DNA of 64,000 bases from Scolanthus callimorphus (lineage: Eukaryota; Cnidaria; Anthozoa; Actiniaria; Edwardsiidae). Location: positions 26,996,790-27,060,789 of the forward strand of contig CM066913.1 in NCBI GenBank assembly GCA_033964015.1. Reading direction: 5' to 3'. A model generated the notes under the pieces. It did no database searches. It was not told where the DNA came from and saw nothing but the letters and a program-made list of their open reading frames with translations. Positions 8,432-22,600 of this stretch are shown here, piece after piece (position 1 is the first letter of the stretch; each line of letters begins with the position of its first letter). A program made the translations under genes and the position numbers.

Positions 8432-11400
8432 TGTCAAGAATAAGCTCTGCGAAACAGCGACACGGCAGGGTAGGAGCGCCCAGACCCCCTCCCGTTTCAC
8501 GTCCGTTTGCAGTCCCTTCAACCCTCTTATTTTGTCAAAATAAACAGCCTAAGATTTTATCGAAAATAGTAACATTAAAAGGCGCAACTATTCTAAGCAA
8601 TGCTTTTTCTAATCTTTACAGGTCCTTGTGAGTTTATATTTTCAGATTACAACAAAGCGCGCGGAAACACTACTTTATAAATAAGTAATTCTCAGACATG
8701 ATACTCTCGGACACTCAGGGACAAAAATAGCTGAGACTCTTTCTTACTGTACACGAAAAATAGAGAATTCGTTAAAACTCACTTTAAACATGCTCAGCCC
8801 CCTCCCCCTCTTCAATGTTGGAGGACACTGATTGGTCTGGAAACAACATTGATGTGGGGGAGGGGGGGAGGTGGCGAAGGGCTCTGCAAAAGGGATTTTG
8901 TACGTGTTTAAAGCCGTTATTTTACTTTAATCGTAATTTGCCTAGGGGGTCTCAGCTATTTTGTCCCTGAGTGTCTGAAAGCAATAGTAAGCTGTATCTC
9001 ATCGAAACAAGGGAATTGAGGAGCAAAATTGGTCTTATTTGAAAGATCTCGAGAAGCTGAACGTGTTACATAGTCAATTATCCTCGTCAATTGCAGTGCT
9101 AATTAATGACGTCATGAAATAGATATTTTGGAATTAGGCGCACGCTTGAGATATGGGCAAGTAGACGGCCATATCGCCAGAAAAGCGAGCATATGTGAAG
9201 TATTTGAAACATGATTGAGGATTTAGCGTTTCCAAAATATCAACAATACTTGGGCTTCCGAGAGCATCTATTTTTAAATAGTAAAAGAGCCTTCGGATGC
9301 CTGCAAAAGGCCAAAAAAGGAAGGTGAAGGAAAACAGCGGGAGCGCCCGAAGAAGTCTCTAAAACGAACGAGGGGTTGATACTATGACAAATTTGAGAGG
9401 CAAAGGCCGAGGAAGGCAAAACTGTGACAAGGAGATTGCTACTACCAATACTTCTATAAAATAACATTGTTTTCTTACGATCACATTTGCAGTGCAATTT
9501 TTAGAACATTAATAGAAGCGAATTTGCATTTCCGGTTCTATGTTGTCACTTCCGGTTTGGAATTGCCCGTTACTCGGTTGGGAAAACTTCCAATTTGCAT
9601 GTTATAAATCACTTAGAACTTTTTAAAATTATTCCTATATAAATCACAATCTCTTTTGACAGCACATTATCTCATTTCGAGCAATGGGATAGCCAGATAT
9701 TAATTTTCAAACGAGTAACCACGAGTAACCAAACAGTCTAAAAGAACTGACTCAATCATTATTTTTCTATCATCGTGGTTACTCGTGGTTACTCGTTGAA
9801 ATAAGAGATTTCCTTGCCCTATCCTACTATTTTAGAGACTAAATGGAATATGAGAATAGCCTATAGGATTTACTGTTCGGGAAACTCTTTTCAAGTCTTT
9901 AAAACTCTTTCATGATATTTCTATCATCGTGGTTACTCGTGGTTACTCGTTGAAATGAGACATTTCTTTGTCCTATCCTACTATTTTAGAGACTAAATGG
10001 AACATGAGAATAGCCTATTGGATTTTCTGTTCGTGAAACTCTTTCAAAGTATTTAAAACTCTTTCAAATGTCAAGAATAAGCTCTGCGAAACAGCGACAC
10101 GGCAGGGTAGGAGCGCCCAGACCCCCTCCCGTTTCACGTCCGTTTGCAGTCCCTTCAACCCTCTTATTTTGTCAAAATAAACAGCCTAAGATTTTATCGA
10201 AAATAGTAACATTAAAAGGCGCAACTATTCTAAGCAATGCTTTTTCTAATCTTTACAGGTCCTTGTGAGTTTATATTTTCAGATTACAACAAAGCGCGCG
10301 GAAACACTACTTTATAAATAAGTAATTCTCAGACATGATACTCTCGGACACTCAGGGACAAAAATAGCTGAGACTCTTTCTTACTGTACACGAAAAATAG
10401 AGAATTCGTTAAAACTCACTTTAAACATGCTCAGCCCCCTCCCCCCTCTTCAATGTTGGAGGACACTGATTGGTCTGGAAACAACATTGATGTGGGGGAG
10501 GGGGGGAGGTGGCGAAGGGCTCTGCAAAAGGGATTTTGTACGTGTTTAAAGCCGTTATTTTACTTTAATCGTAATTTGCCTAGGGGGTCTCAGCTATTTT
10601 GTCCCTGAGTGTCTGAAAGCAATAGTAAGCTGTATCTCATCGAAACAAGGGAATTGAGGAGCAAAATTGGTCTTATTTGAAAGATCTCGAGAAGCTGAAC
10701 GTGTTACATAGTCAATTATCCTCGTCAATTGCAGTGCTAATTAATGACGTCATGAAATAGATATTTTGGAATTAGGCGCACGCTTGAGATATGGGCAAGT
10801 AGACGGCCATATCGCCAGAAAAGCGAGCATATGTGAAGTATTTGAAACATGATGAGGATTTAGCGTTTCCAAAATATCAACAATACTTGGGCTTCCGAGA
10901 GCATCTATTTTTAAATAGTAAAAGAGCCTTCGGATGCCTGCAAAAGGCCAAAAAAGGAAGGTGAAGGAAAACAGCGGGAGCGCCCGAAGAAGTCTCTAAA
11001 ACGAACGAGGGGTTGATACTATGACAAATTTGAGAGGCAAAGGCCGAGGAAGGCAAAACTGTGACAAGGAGATTGCTACTACCAATACTTCTATAAAATA
11101 ACATTGTTTTCTTACGATCACATTTGCAGTGCAATTTTTAGAACATTAATAGAAGCGAATTTGCATTTCCGGTTCTATGTTGTCACTTCCGGTTTGGAAT
11201 TGCCCGTTACTCGGTTGGGAAAACTTCCAATTTGCATGTTATAAATCACTTAGAACTTTTTAAAATTATTCCTATATAAATCACAATCTCTTTTGACAGC
11301 ACATTATCTCATTTCGAGCAATGGGATAGCCAGATATTAATTTTCAAACGAGTAACCACGAGTAACCAAACAGTCTAAAAGAACTGACTCAATCATTATT

Positions 11401-11985
11401 TTTCTATCATCGTGGTTACTCGTGGTTACTCGTTGAAATAAGAGATTTCCTTGCCCTATCCTACTATTTTAGAGACTAAATGGAATATGAGAATAGCCTA
11501 TAGGATTTACTGTTCGGGAAACTCTTTTCAAGTCTTTAAAACTCTTTCATGATATTTCTATCATCGTGGTTACTCGTGGTTACTCGTTGAAATGAGACAT
11601 TTCTTTGTCCTATCCTACTATTTTAGAGACTAAATGGAACATGAGAATAGCCTATTGGATTTTCTGTTCGTGAAACTCTTTCAAAGTATTTAAAACTCTT
11701 TCAAATGTCAAGAATAAGCTCTGCGAAACAGCGACACGGCAGGGTAGGAGCGCCCAGACCCCCTCCCGTTTCACGTCCGTTTGCAGTCCCTTCAACCCTC
11801 TTATTTTGTCAAAATAAACAGCCTAAGATTTTATCGAAAATAGTAACATTAAAAGGCGCAACTATTCTAAGCAATGCTTTTTCTAATCTTTACAGGTCCT
11901 TGTGAGTTTATATTTTCAGATTACAACAAAGCGCGCGGAAACACTACTTTATAAATAAGTAATTCTCAGACATGATACTCTCGGA

Positions 11986-13360
11986 CACTCAGGGACAAAA
12001 ATAGCTGAGACTCTTTCTTACTGTACACGAAAAATAGAGAATTCGTTAAAACTCACTTTAAACATGCTCAGCCCCCTCCCCCCTCTTCATTATCCTCGTC
12101 AATTGCAGTGCTAATTAATGACGTCATGAAATAGATATTTTGGAATTAGGCGCACGCTTGAGATATGGGCAAGTAGACGGCCATATCGCCAGAAAAGCGA
12201 GCATATGTGAAGTATTTGAAACATGATTGAGGATTTAGCGTTTCCAAAATATCAACAATACTTGGGCTTCCGAGAGCATCTATTTTTAAATAGTAAAAGA
12301 GCCTTCGGATGCCTGCAAAAGGCCAAAAAAGGAAGGTGAAGGAAAACAGCGGGAGCGCCCGAAGAAGTCTCTAAAACGAACGAGGGGTTGATACTATGAC
12401 AAATTTGAGAGGCAAAGGCCGAGGAAGGCAAAACTGTGACAAGGAGATTGCTACTACCAATACTTCTATAAAATAACATTGTTTTCTTACGATCACATTT
12501 GCAGTGCAATTTTTAGAACATTAATAGAAGCGAATTTGCATTTCCGGTTCTATGTTGTCACTTCCGGTTTGGAATTGCCCGTTACTCGGTTGGGAAAACT
12601 TCCAATTTGCATGTTATAAATCACTTAGAACTTTTTAAAATTATTCCTATATAAATCACAATCTCTTTTGACAGCACATTATCTCATTTCGAGCAATGGG
12701 ATAGCCAGATATTAATTTTCAAACGAGTAACCACGAGTAACCAAACAGTCTAAAAGAACTGACTCAATCATTATTTTTCTATCATCGTGGTTACTCGTGG
12801 TTACTCGTTGAAATAAGAGATTTCCTTGCCCTATCCTACTATTTTAGAGACTAAATGGAATATGAGAATAGCCTATAGGATTTACTGTTCGGGAAACTCT
12901 TTTCAAGTCTTTAAAACTCTTTCATGATATTTCTATCATCGTGGTTACTCGTGGTTACTCGTTGAAATGAGACATTTCTTTGTCCTATCCTACTATTTTA
13001 GAGACTAAATGGAACATGAGAATAGCCTATTGGATTTTCTGTTCGTGAAACTCTTTCAAAGTATTTAAAACTCTTTCAAATGTCAAGAATAAGCTCTGCG
13101 AAACAGCGACACGGCAGGGTAGGAGCGCCCAGACCCCCTCCCGTTTCACGTCCGTTTGCAGTCCCTTCAACCCTCTTATTTTGTCAAAATAAACAGCCTA
13201 AGATTTTATCGAAAATAGTAACATTAAAAGGCGCAACTATTCTAAGCAATGCTTTTTCTAATCTTTACAGGTCCTTGTGAGTTTATATTTTCAGATTACA
13301 ACAAAGCGCGCGGAAACACTACTTTATAAATAAGTAATTCTCAGACATGATACTCTCGGA
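11986..13360. repeat. Short array unit (unit 5) with 263-bp deletion
   Basis: After 104 bp of the TIR element (ends CTTCA at 12089) the sequence jumps to TTATCCTCGTCAATTGC. It has lost the rest of the TIR element plus 104 bp of spacer. The right TIR is gone, so this copy could not be excised as a TIR element. Confidence 0.95.
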
Positions 13361-16300
13361 CACTCAGGGACAAAAATAGCTGAGACTCTTTCTTACTGTA
13401 CACGAAAAATAGAGAATTCGTTAAAACTCACTTTAAACATGCTCAGCCCCCTCCCCCCTCTTCAATGTTGGAGGACACTGATTGGTCTGGAAACAACATT
13501 GATGTGGGGGAGGGGGGGAGGTGGCGAAGGGCTCTGCAAAAGGGATTTTGTACGTGTTTAAAGCCGTTATTTTACTTTAATCGTAATTTGCCTAGGGGGT
13601 CTCAGCTATTTTGTCCCTGAGTGTCTGAAAGCAATAGTAAGCTGTATCTCATCGAAACAAGGGAATTGAGGAGCAAAATTGGTCTTATTTGAAAGATCTC
13701 GAGAAGCTGAACGTGTTACATAGTCAATTATCCTCGTCAATTGCAGTGCTAATTAATGACGTCATGAAATAGATATTTTGGAATTAGGCGCACGCTTGAG
13801 ATATGGGCAAGTAGACGGCCATATCGCCAGAAAAGCGAGCATATGTGAAGTATTTGAAACATGATTGAGGATTTAGCGTTTCCAAAATATCAACAATACT
13901 TGGGCTTCCGAGAGCATCTATTTTTAAATAGTAAAAGAGCCTTCGGATGCCTGCAAAAGGCCAAAAAAGGAAGGTGAAGGAAAACAGCGGGAGCGCCCGA
14001 AGAAGTCTCTAAAACGAACGAGGGGTTGATACTATGACAAATTTGAGAGGCAAAGGCCGAGGAAGGCAAAACTGTGACAAGGAGATTGCTACTACCAATA
14101 CTTCTATAAAATAACATTGTTTTCTTACGATCACATTTGCAGTGCAATTTTTAGAACATTAATAGAAGCGAATTTGCATTTCCGGTTCTATGTTGTCACT
14201 TCCGGTTTGGAATTGCCCGTTACTCGGTTGGGAAAACTTCCAATTTGCATGTTATAAATCACTTAGAACTTTTTAAAATTATTCCTATATAAATCACAAT
14301 CTCTTTTGACAGCACATTATCTCATTTCGAGCAATGGGATAGCCAGATATTAATTTTCAAACGAGTAACCACGAGTAACCAAACAGTCTAAAAGAACTGA
14401 CTCAATCATTATTTTTCTATCATCGTGGTTACTCGTGGTTACTCGTTGAAATAAGAGATTTCCTTGCCCTATCCTACTATTTTAGAGACTAAATGGAATA
14501 TGAGAATAGCCTATAGGATTTACTGTTCGGGAAACTCTTTTCAAGTCTTTAAAACTCTTTCATGATATTTCTATCATCGTGGTTACTCGTGGTTACTCGT
14601 TGAAATGAGACATTTCTTTGTCCTATCCTACTATTTTAGAGACTAAATGGAACATGAGAATAGCCTATTGGATTTTCTGTTCGTGAAACTCTTTCAAAGT
14701 ATTTAAAACTCTTTCAAATGTCAAGAATAAGCTCTGCGAAACAGCGACACGGCAGGGTAGGAGCGCCCAGACCCCCTCCCGTTTCACGTCCGTTTGCAGT
14801 CCCTTCAACCCTCTTATTTTGTCAAAATAAACAGCCTAAGATTTTATCGAAAATAGTAACATTAAAAGGCGCAACTATTCTAAGCAATGCTTTTTCTAAT
14901 CTTTACAGGTCCTTGTGAGTTTATATTTTCAGATTACAACAAAGCGCGCGGAAACACTACTTTATAAATAAGTAATTCTCAGACATGATACTCTCGGACA
15001 CTCAGGGACAAAAATAGCTGAGACTCTTTCTTACTGTACACGAAAAATAGAGAATTCGTTAAAACTCACTTTAAACATGCTCAGCCCCCTCCCCCCTCTT
15101 CAATGTTGGAGGACACTGATTGGTCTGGAAACAACATTGATGTGGGGGAGGGGGGGAGGTGGCGAAGGGCTCTGCAAAAGGGATTTTGTACGTGTTTAAA
15201 GCCGTTATTTTACTTTAATCGTAATTTGCCTAGGGGGTCTCAGCTATTTTGTCCCTGAGTGTCTGAAAGCAATAGTAAGCTGTATCTCATCGAAACAAGG
15301 GAATTGAGGAGCAAAATTGGTCTTATTTGAAAGATCTCGAGAAGCTGAACGTGTTACATAGTCAATTATCCTCGTCAATTGCAGTGCTAATTAATGACGT
15401 CATGAAATAGATATTTTGGAATTAGGCGCACGCTTGAGATATGGGCAAGTAGACGGCCATATCGCCAGAAAAGCGAGCATATGTGAAGTATTTGAAACAT
15501 GATTGAGGATTTAGCGTTTCCAAAATATCAACAATACTTGGGCTTCCGAGAGCATCTATTTTTAAATAGTAAAAGAGCCTTCGGATGCCTGCAAAAGGCC
15601 AAAAAAGGAAGGTGAAGGAAAACAGCGGGAGCGCCCGAAGAAGTCTCTAAAACGAACGAGGGGTTGATACTATGACAAATTTGAGAGGCAAAGGCCGAGG
15701 AAGGCAAAACTGTGACAAGGAGATTGCTACTACCAATACTTCTATAAAATAACATTGTTTTCTTACGATCACATTTGCAGTGCAATTTTTAGAACATTAA
15801 TAGAAGCGAATTTGCATTTCCGGTTCTATGTTGTCACTTCCGGTTTGGAATTGCCCGTTACTCGGTTGGGAAAACTTCCAATTTGCATGTTATAAATCAC
15901 TTAGAACTTTTTAAAATTATTCCTATATAAATCACAATCTCTTTTGACAGCACATTATCTCATTTCGAGCAATGGGATAGCCAGATATTAATTTTCAAAC
16001 GAGTAACCACGAGTAACCAAACAGTCTAAAAGAACTGACTCAATCATTATTTTTCTATCATCGTGGTTACTCGTGGTTACTCGTTGAAATAAGAGATTTC
16101 CTTGCCCTATCCTACTATTTTAGAGACTAAATGGAATATGAGAATAGCCTATAGGATTTACTGTTCGGGAAACTCTTTTCAAGTCTTTAAAACTCTTTCA
16201 TGATATTTCTATCATCGTGGTTACTCGTGGTTACTCGTTGAAATGAGACATTTCTTTGTCCTATCCTACTATTTTAGAGACTAAATGGAACATGAGAATA

Positions 16301-16636
16301 GCCTATTGGATTTTCTGTTCGTGAAACTCTTTCAAAGTATTTAAAACTCTTTCAAATGTCAAGAATAAGCTCTGCGAAACAGCGACACGGCAGGGTAGGA
16401 GCGCCCAGACCCCCTCCCGTTTCACGTCCGTTTGCAGTCCCTTCAACCCTCTTATTTTGTCAAAATAAACAGCCTAAGATTTTATCGAAAATAGTAACAT
16501 TAAAAGGCGCAACTATTCTAAGCAATGCTTTTTCTAATCTTTACAGGTCCTTGTGAGTTTATATTTTCAGATTACAACAAAGCGCGCGGAAACACTACTT
16601 TATAAATAAGTAATTCTCAGACATGATACTCTCGGA

Positions 16637-18011
16637 CACTCAGGGACAAAAATAGCTGAGACTCTTTCTTACTGTACACGAAAAATAGAGAATTCGTTAA
16701 AACTCACTTTAAACATGCTCAGCCCCCTCCCCCCTCTTCATTATCCTCGTCAATTGCAGTGCTAATTAATGACGTCATGAAATAGATATTTTGGAATTAG
16801 GCGCACGCTTGAGATATGGGCAAGTAGACGGCCATATCGCCAGAAAAGCGAGCATATGTGAAGTATTTGAAACATGATTGAGGATTTAGCGTTTCCAAAA
16901 TATCAACAATACTTGGGCTTCCGAGAGCATCTATTTTTAAATAGTAAAAGAGCCTTCGGATGCCTGCAAAAGGCCAAAAAAGGAAGGTGAAGGAAAACAG
17001 CGGGAGCGCCCGAAGAAGTCTCTAAAACGAACGAGGGGTTGATACTATGACAAATTTGAGAGGCAAAGGCCGAGGAAGGCAAAACTGTGACAAGGAGATT
17101 GCTACTACCAATACTTCTATAAAATAACATTGTTTTCTTACGATCACATTTGCAGTGCAATTTTTAGAACATTAATAGAAGCGAATTTGCATTTCCGGTT
17201 CTATGTTGTCACTTCCGGTTTGGAATTGCCCGTTACTCGGTTGGGAAAACTTCCAATTTGCATGTTATAAATCACTTAGAACTTTTTAAAATTATTCCTA
17301 TATAAATCACAATCTCTTTTGACAGCACATTATCTCATTTCGAGCAATGGGATAGCCAGATATTAATTTTCAAACGAGTAACCACGAGTAACCAAACAGT
17401 CTAAAAGAACTGACTCAATCATTATTTTTCTATCATCGTGGTTACTCGTGGTTACTCGTTGAAATAAGAGATTTCCTTGCCCTATCCTACTATTTTAGAG
17501 ACTAAATGGAATATGAGAATAGCCTATAGGATTTACTGTTCGGGAAACTCTTTTCAAGTCTTTAAAACTCTTTCATGATATTTCTATCATCGTGGTTACT
17601 CGTGGTTACTCGTTGAAATGAGACATTTCTTTGTCCTATCCTACTATTTTAGAGACTAAATGGAACATGAGAATAGCCTATTGGATTTTCTGTTCGTGAA
17701 ACTCTTTCAAAGTATTTAAAACTCTTTCAAATGTCAAGAATAAGCTCTGCGAAACAGCGACACGGCAGGGTAGGAGCGCCCAGACCCCCTCCCGTTTCAC
17801 GTCCGTTTGCAGTCCCTTCAACCCTCTTATTTTGTCAAAATAAACAGCCTAAGATTTTATCGAAAATAGTAACATTAAAAGGCGCAACTATTCTAAGCAA
17901 TGCTTTTTCTAATCTTTACAGGTCCTTGTGAGTTTATATTTTCAGATTACAACAAAGCGCGCGGAAACACTACTTTATAAATAAGTAATTCTCAGACATG
18001 ATACTCTCGGA
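16637..18011. repeat. Short array unit (unit 8) with the same 263-bp deletion
   Basis: The junction is base-for-base the same as in unit 5 (CTTCA at 16740 joined to TTATCC). The deletion therefore happened once and was copied by duplication or conversion, with two full units lying between the two short ones. Confidence 0.95.
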
Positions 18012-19650
18012 CACTCAGGGACAAAAATAGCTGAGACTCTTTCTTACTGTACACGAAAAATAGAGAATTCGTTAAAACTCACTTTAAACATGCTCAGCCC
18101 CCTCCCCCCTCTTCAATGTTGGAGGACACTGATTGGTCTGGAAACAACATTGATGTGGGGGAGGGGGGGAGGTGGCGAAGGGCTCTGCAAAAGGGATTTT
18201 GTACGTGTTTAAAGCCGTTATTTTACTTTAATCGTAATTTGCCTAGGGGGTCTCAGCTATTTTGTCCCTGAGTGTCTGAAAGCAATAGTAAGCTGTATCT
18301 CATCGAAACAAGGGAATTGAGGAGCAAAATTGGTCTTATTTGAAAGATCTCGAGAAGCTGAACGTGTTACATAGTCAATTATCCTCGTCAATTGCAGTGC
18401 TAATTAATGACGTCATGAAATAGATATTTTGGAATTAGGCGCACGCTTGAGATATGGGCAAGTAGACGGCCATATCGCCAGAAAAGCGAGCATATGTGAA
18501 GTATTTGAAACATGATTGAGGATTTAGCGTTTCCAAAATATCAACAATACTTGGGCTTCCGAGAGCATCTATTTTTAAATAGTAAAAGAGCCTTCGGATG
18601 CCTGCAAAAGGCCAAAAAAGGAAGGTGAAGGAAAACAGCGGGAGCGCCCGAAGAAGTCTCTAAAACGAACGAGGGGTTGATACTATGACAAATTTGAGAG
18701 GCAAAGGCCGAGGAAGGCAAAACTGTGACAAGGAGATTGCTACTACCAATACTTCTATAAAATAACATTGTTTTCTTACGATCACATTTGCAGTGCAATT
18801 TTTAGAACATTAATAGAAGCGAATTTGCATTTCCGGTTCTATGTTGTCACTTCCGGTTTGGAATTGCCCGTTACTCGGTTGGGAAAACTTCCAATTTGCA
18901 TGTTATAAATCACTTAGAACTTTTTAAAATTATTCCTATATAAATCACAATCTCTTTTGACAGCACATTATCTCATTTCGAGCAATGGGATAGCCAGATA
19001 TTAATTTTCAAACGAGTAACCACGAGTAACCAAACAGTCTAAAAGAACTGACTCAATCATTATTTTTCTATCATCGTGGTTACTCGTGGTTACTCGTTGA
19101 AATAAGAGATTTCCTTGCCCTATCCTACTATTTTAGAGACTAAATGGAATATGAGAATAGCCTATAGGATTTACTGTTCGGGAAACTCTTTTCAAGTCTT
19201 TAAAACTCTTTCATGATATTTCTATCATCGTGGTTACTCGTGGTTACTCGTTGAAATGAGACATTTCTTTGTCCTATCCTACTATTTTAGAGACTAAATG
19301 GAACATGAGAATAGCCTATTGGATTTTCTGTTGTGTGAAACTCTTTCAAAGTATTTAAAACTCTTTCAAATGTCAAGAATAAGCTCTGCGAAACAGCGAC
19401 ACGGCAGGGTAGGAGCGCCCAGACCCCCTCCCGTTTCACGTCCGTTTGCAGTCCCTTCAACCCTCTTATTTTGTCAAAATAAACAGCCTAAGATTTTATC
19501 GAAAATAGTAACATTAAAAGGCGCAACTATTCTAAGCAATGCTTTTTCTAATCTTTACAGGTCCTTGTGAGTTTATATTTTCAGATTACAACAAAGCGCG
19601 CGGAAACACTACTTTATAAATAAGTAATTCTCAGACATGATACTCTCGGA
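18012..19650. repeat. Transition unit (unit 9, 1639 bp) between two variant domains
   Basis: At about 19329-19338 this unit reads CTGTTGTGTGAAAC. Units 1-8 read CTGTTCGTGAAAC and units 10-21 read CTGTTGGTGAAAC. The single extra base also lengthens one open frame here to 90 codons (19298-19570). Confidence 0.9.
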
Positions 19651-22600
19651 CACTCAGGGACAAAAATAGCTGAGACTCTTTCTTACTGTACACGAAAAAT
19701 AGAGAATTCGTTAAAACTCACTTTAAACATGCTCAGCCCCCTCCCCCCTCTTCAATGTTGGAGGACACTGATTGGTCTGGAAACAACATTGATGTGGGGG
19801 AGGGGGGGAGGTGGCGAAGGGCTCTGCAAAAGGGATTTTGTACGTGTTTAAAGCCGTTATTTTACTTTAATCGTAATTTGCCTAGGGGGTCTCAGCTATT
19901 TTGTCCCTGAGTGTCTGAAAGCAATAGTAAGCTGTATCTCATCGAAACAAGGGAATTGAGGAGCAAAATTGGTCTTATTTGAAAGATCTCGAGAAGCTGA
20001 ACGTGTTACATAGTCAATTATCCTCGTCAATTGCAGTGCTAATTAATGACGTCATGAAATAGATATTTTGGAATTAGGCGCACGCTTGAGATATGGGCAA
20101 GTAGACGGCCATATCGCCAGAAAAGCGAGCATATGTGAAGTATTTGAAACATGATTGAGGATTTAGCGTTTCCAAAATATCAACAATACTTGGGCTTCCG
20201 AGAGCATCTATTTTTAAATAGTAAAAGAGCCTTCGGATGCCTGCAAAAGGCCAAAAAAGGAAGGTGAAGGAAAACAGCGGGAGCGCCCGAAGAAGTCTCT
20301 AAAACGAACGAGGGGTTGATACTATGACAAATTTGAGAGGCAAAGGCCGAGGAAGGCAAAACTGTGACAAGGAGATTGCTACTACCAATACTTCTATAAA
20401 ATAACATTGTTTTCTTACGATCACATTTGCAGTGCAATTTTTAGAACATTAATAGAAGCGAATTTGCATTTCCGGTTCTATGTTGTCACTTCCGGTTTGG
20501 AATTGCCCGTTACTCGGTTGGGAAAACTTCCAATTTGCATGTTATAAATCACTTAGAACTTTTTAAAATTATTCCTATATAAATCACAATCTCTTTTGAC
20601 AGCACATTATCTCATTTCGAGCAATGGGATAGCCAGATATTAATTTTCAAACGAGTAACCACGAGTAACCAAACAGTCTAAAAGAACTGACTCAATCATT
20701 ATTTTTCTATCATCGTGGTTACTCGTGGTTACTCGTTGAAATAAGAGATTTCCTTGCCCTATCCTACTATTTTAGAGACTAAATGGAATATGAGAATAGC
20801 CTATAGGATTTACTGTTCGGGAAACTCTTTTCAAGTCTTTAAAACTCTTTCATGATATTTCTATCATCGTGGTTACTCGTGGTTACTCGTTGAAATGAGA
20901 CATTTCTTTGTCCTATCCTACTATTTTAGAGACTAAATGGAACATGAGAATAGCCTATTGGATTTTCTGTTGGTGAAACTCTTTCAAAGTATTTAAAACT
21001 CTTTCAAATGTCAAGAATAAGCTCTGCGAAACAGCGACACGGCAGGGTAGGAGCGCCCAGACCCCCTCCCGTTTCACGTCCGTTTGCAGTCCCTTCAACC
21101 CTCTTATTTTGTCAAAATAAACAGCCTAAGATTTTATCGAAAATAGTAACATTAAAAGGCGCAACTATTCTAAGCAATGCTTTTTCTAATCTTTACAGGT
21201 CCTTGTGAGTTTATATTTTCAGATTACAACAAAGCGCGCGGAAACACTACTTTATAAATAAGTAATTCTCAGACATGATACTCTCGGACACTCAGGGACA
21301 AAAATAGCTGAGACTCTTTCTTACTGTACACGAAAAATAGAGAATTCGTTAAAACTCACTTTAAACATGCTCAGCCCCCTCCCCCCTCTTCAATGTTGGA
21401 GGACACTGATTGGTCTGGAAACAACATTGATGTGGGGGAGGGGGGGAGGTGGCGAAGGGCTCTGCAAAAGGGATTTTGTACGTGTTTAAAGCCGTTATTT
21501 TACTTTAATCGTAATTTGCCTAGGGGGTCTCAGCTATTTTGTCCCTGAGTGTCTGAAAGCAATAGTAAGCTGTATCTCATCGAAACAAGGGAATTGAGGA
21601 GCAAAATTGGTCTTATTTGAAAGATCTCGAGAAGCTGAACGTGTTACATAGTCAATTATCCTCGTCAATTGCAGTGCTAATTAATGACGTCATGAAATAG
21701 ATATTTTGGAATTAGGCGCACGCTTGAGATATGGGCAAGTAGACGGCCATATCGCCAGAAAAGCGAGCATATGTGAAGTATTTGAAACATGATTGAGGAT
21801 TTAGCGTTTCCAAAATATCAACAATACTTGGGCTTCCGAGAGCATCTATTTTTAAATAGTAAAAGAGCCTTCGGATGCCTGCAAAAGGCCAAAAAAGGAA
21901 GGTGAAGGAAAACAGCGGGAGCGCCCGAAGAAGTCTCTAAAACGAACGAGGGGTTGATACTATGACAAATTTGAGAGGCAAAGGCCGAGGAAGGCAAAAC
22001 TGTGACAAGGAGATTGCTACTACCAATACTTCTATAAAATAACATTGTTTTCTTACGATCACATTTGCAGTGCAATTTTTAGAACATTAATAGAAGCGAA
22101 TTTGCATTTCCGGTTCTATGTTGTCACTTCCGGTTTGGAATTGCCCGTTACTCGGTTGGGAAAACTTCCAATTTGCATGTTATAAATCACTTAGAACTTT
22201 TTAAAATTATTCCTATATAAATCACAATCTCTTTTGACAGCACATTATCTCATTTCGAGCAATGGGATAGCCAGATATTAATTTTCAAACGAGTAACCAC
22301 GAGTAACCAAACAGTCTAAAAGAACTGACTCAATCATTATTTTTCTATCATCGTGGTTACTCGTGGTTACTCGTTGAAATAAGAGATTTCCTTGCCCTAT
22401 CCTACTATTTTAGAGACTAAATGGAATATGAGAATAGCCTATAGGATTTACTGTTCGGGAAACTCTTTTCAAGTCTTTAAAACTCTTTCATGATATTTCT
22501 ATCATCGTGGTTACTCGTGGTTACTCGTTGAAATGAGACATTTCTTTGTCCTATCCTACTATTTTAGAGACTAAATGGAACATGAGAATAGCCTATTGGA

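Larger units (their letters stand above)
7074..8711. repeat. Representative 1638-bp array unit (unit 2)
   Basis: Order within the unit: TIR element (7074-7336); CRE-type palindrome (7470-7477); AT-rich stretch with short frames; a cluster of ETS-, octamer- and TATA-like motifs (7885-8010); an inverted 22-bp repeat (8073-8160); a 154-bp tandem duplication (about 8124-8431); then a 270-bp tail to the next TIR element. No domain, tRNA or snRNA sequence is recognisable. Unit 1 differs by single-base indels in short homopolymers (for example near 6036, 6226 and 6249). Confidence 0.9.

Noticed and set aside
8431..8631. 66-codon forward frame (MSRISSAKQRHG...) repeated in every array unit
   Set aside because: Identity between copies only mirrors identity of the whole unit; no recognisable domain and no sign of selection. 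It is intact in unit 1, but that is one weakly diverged copy.
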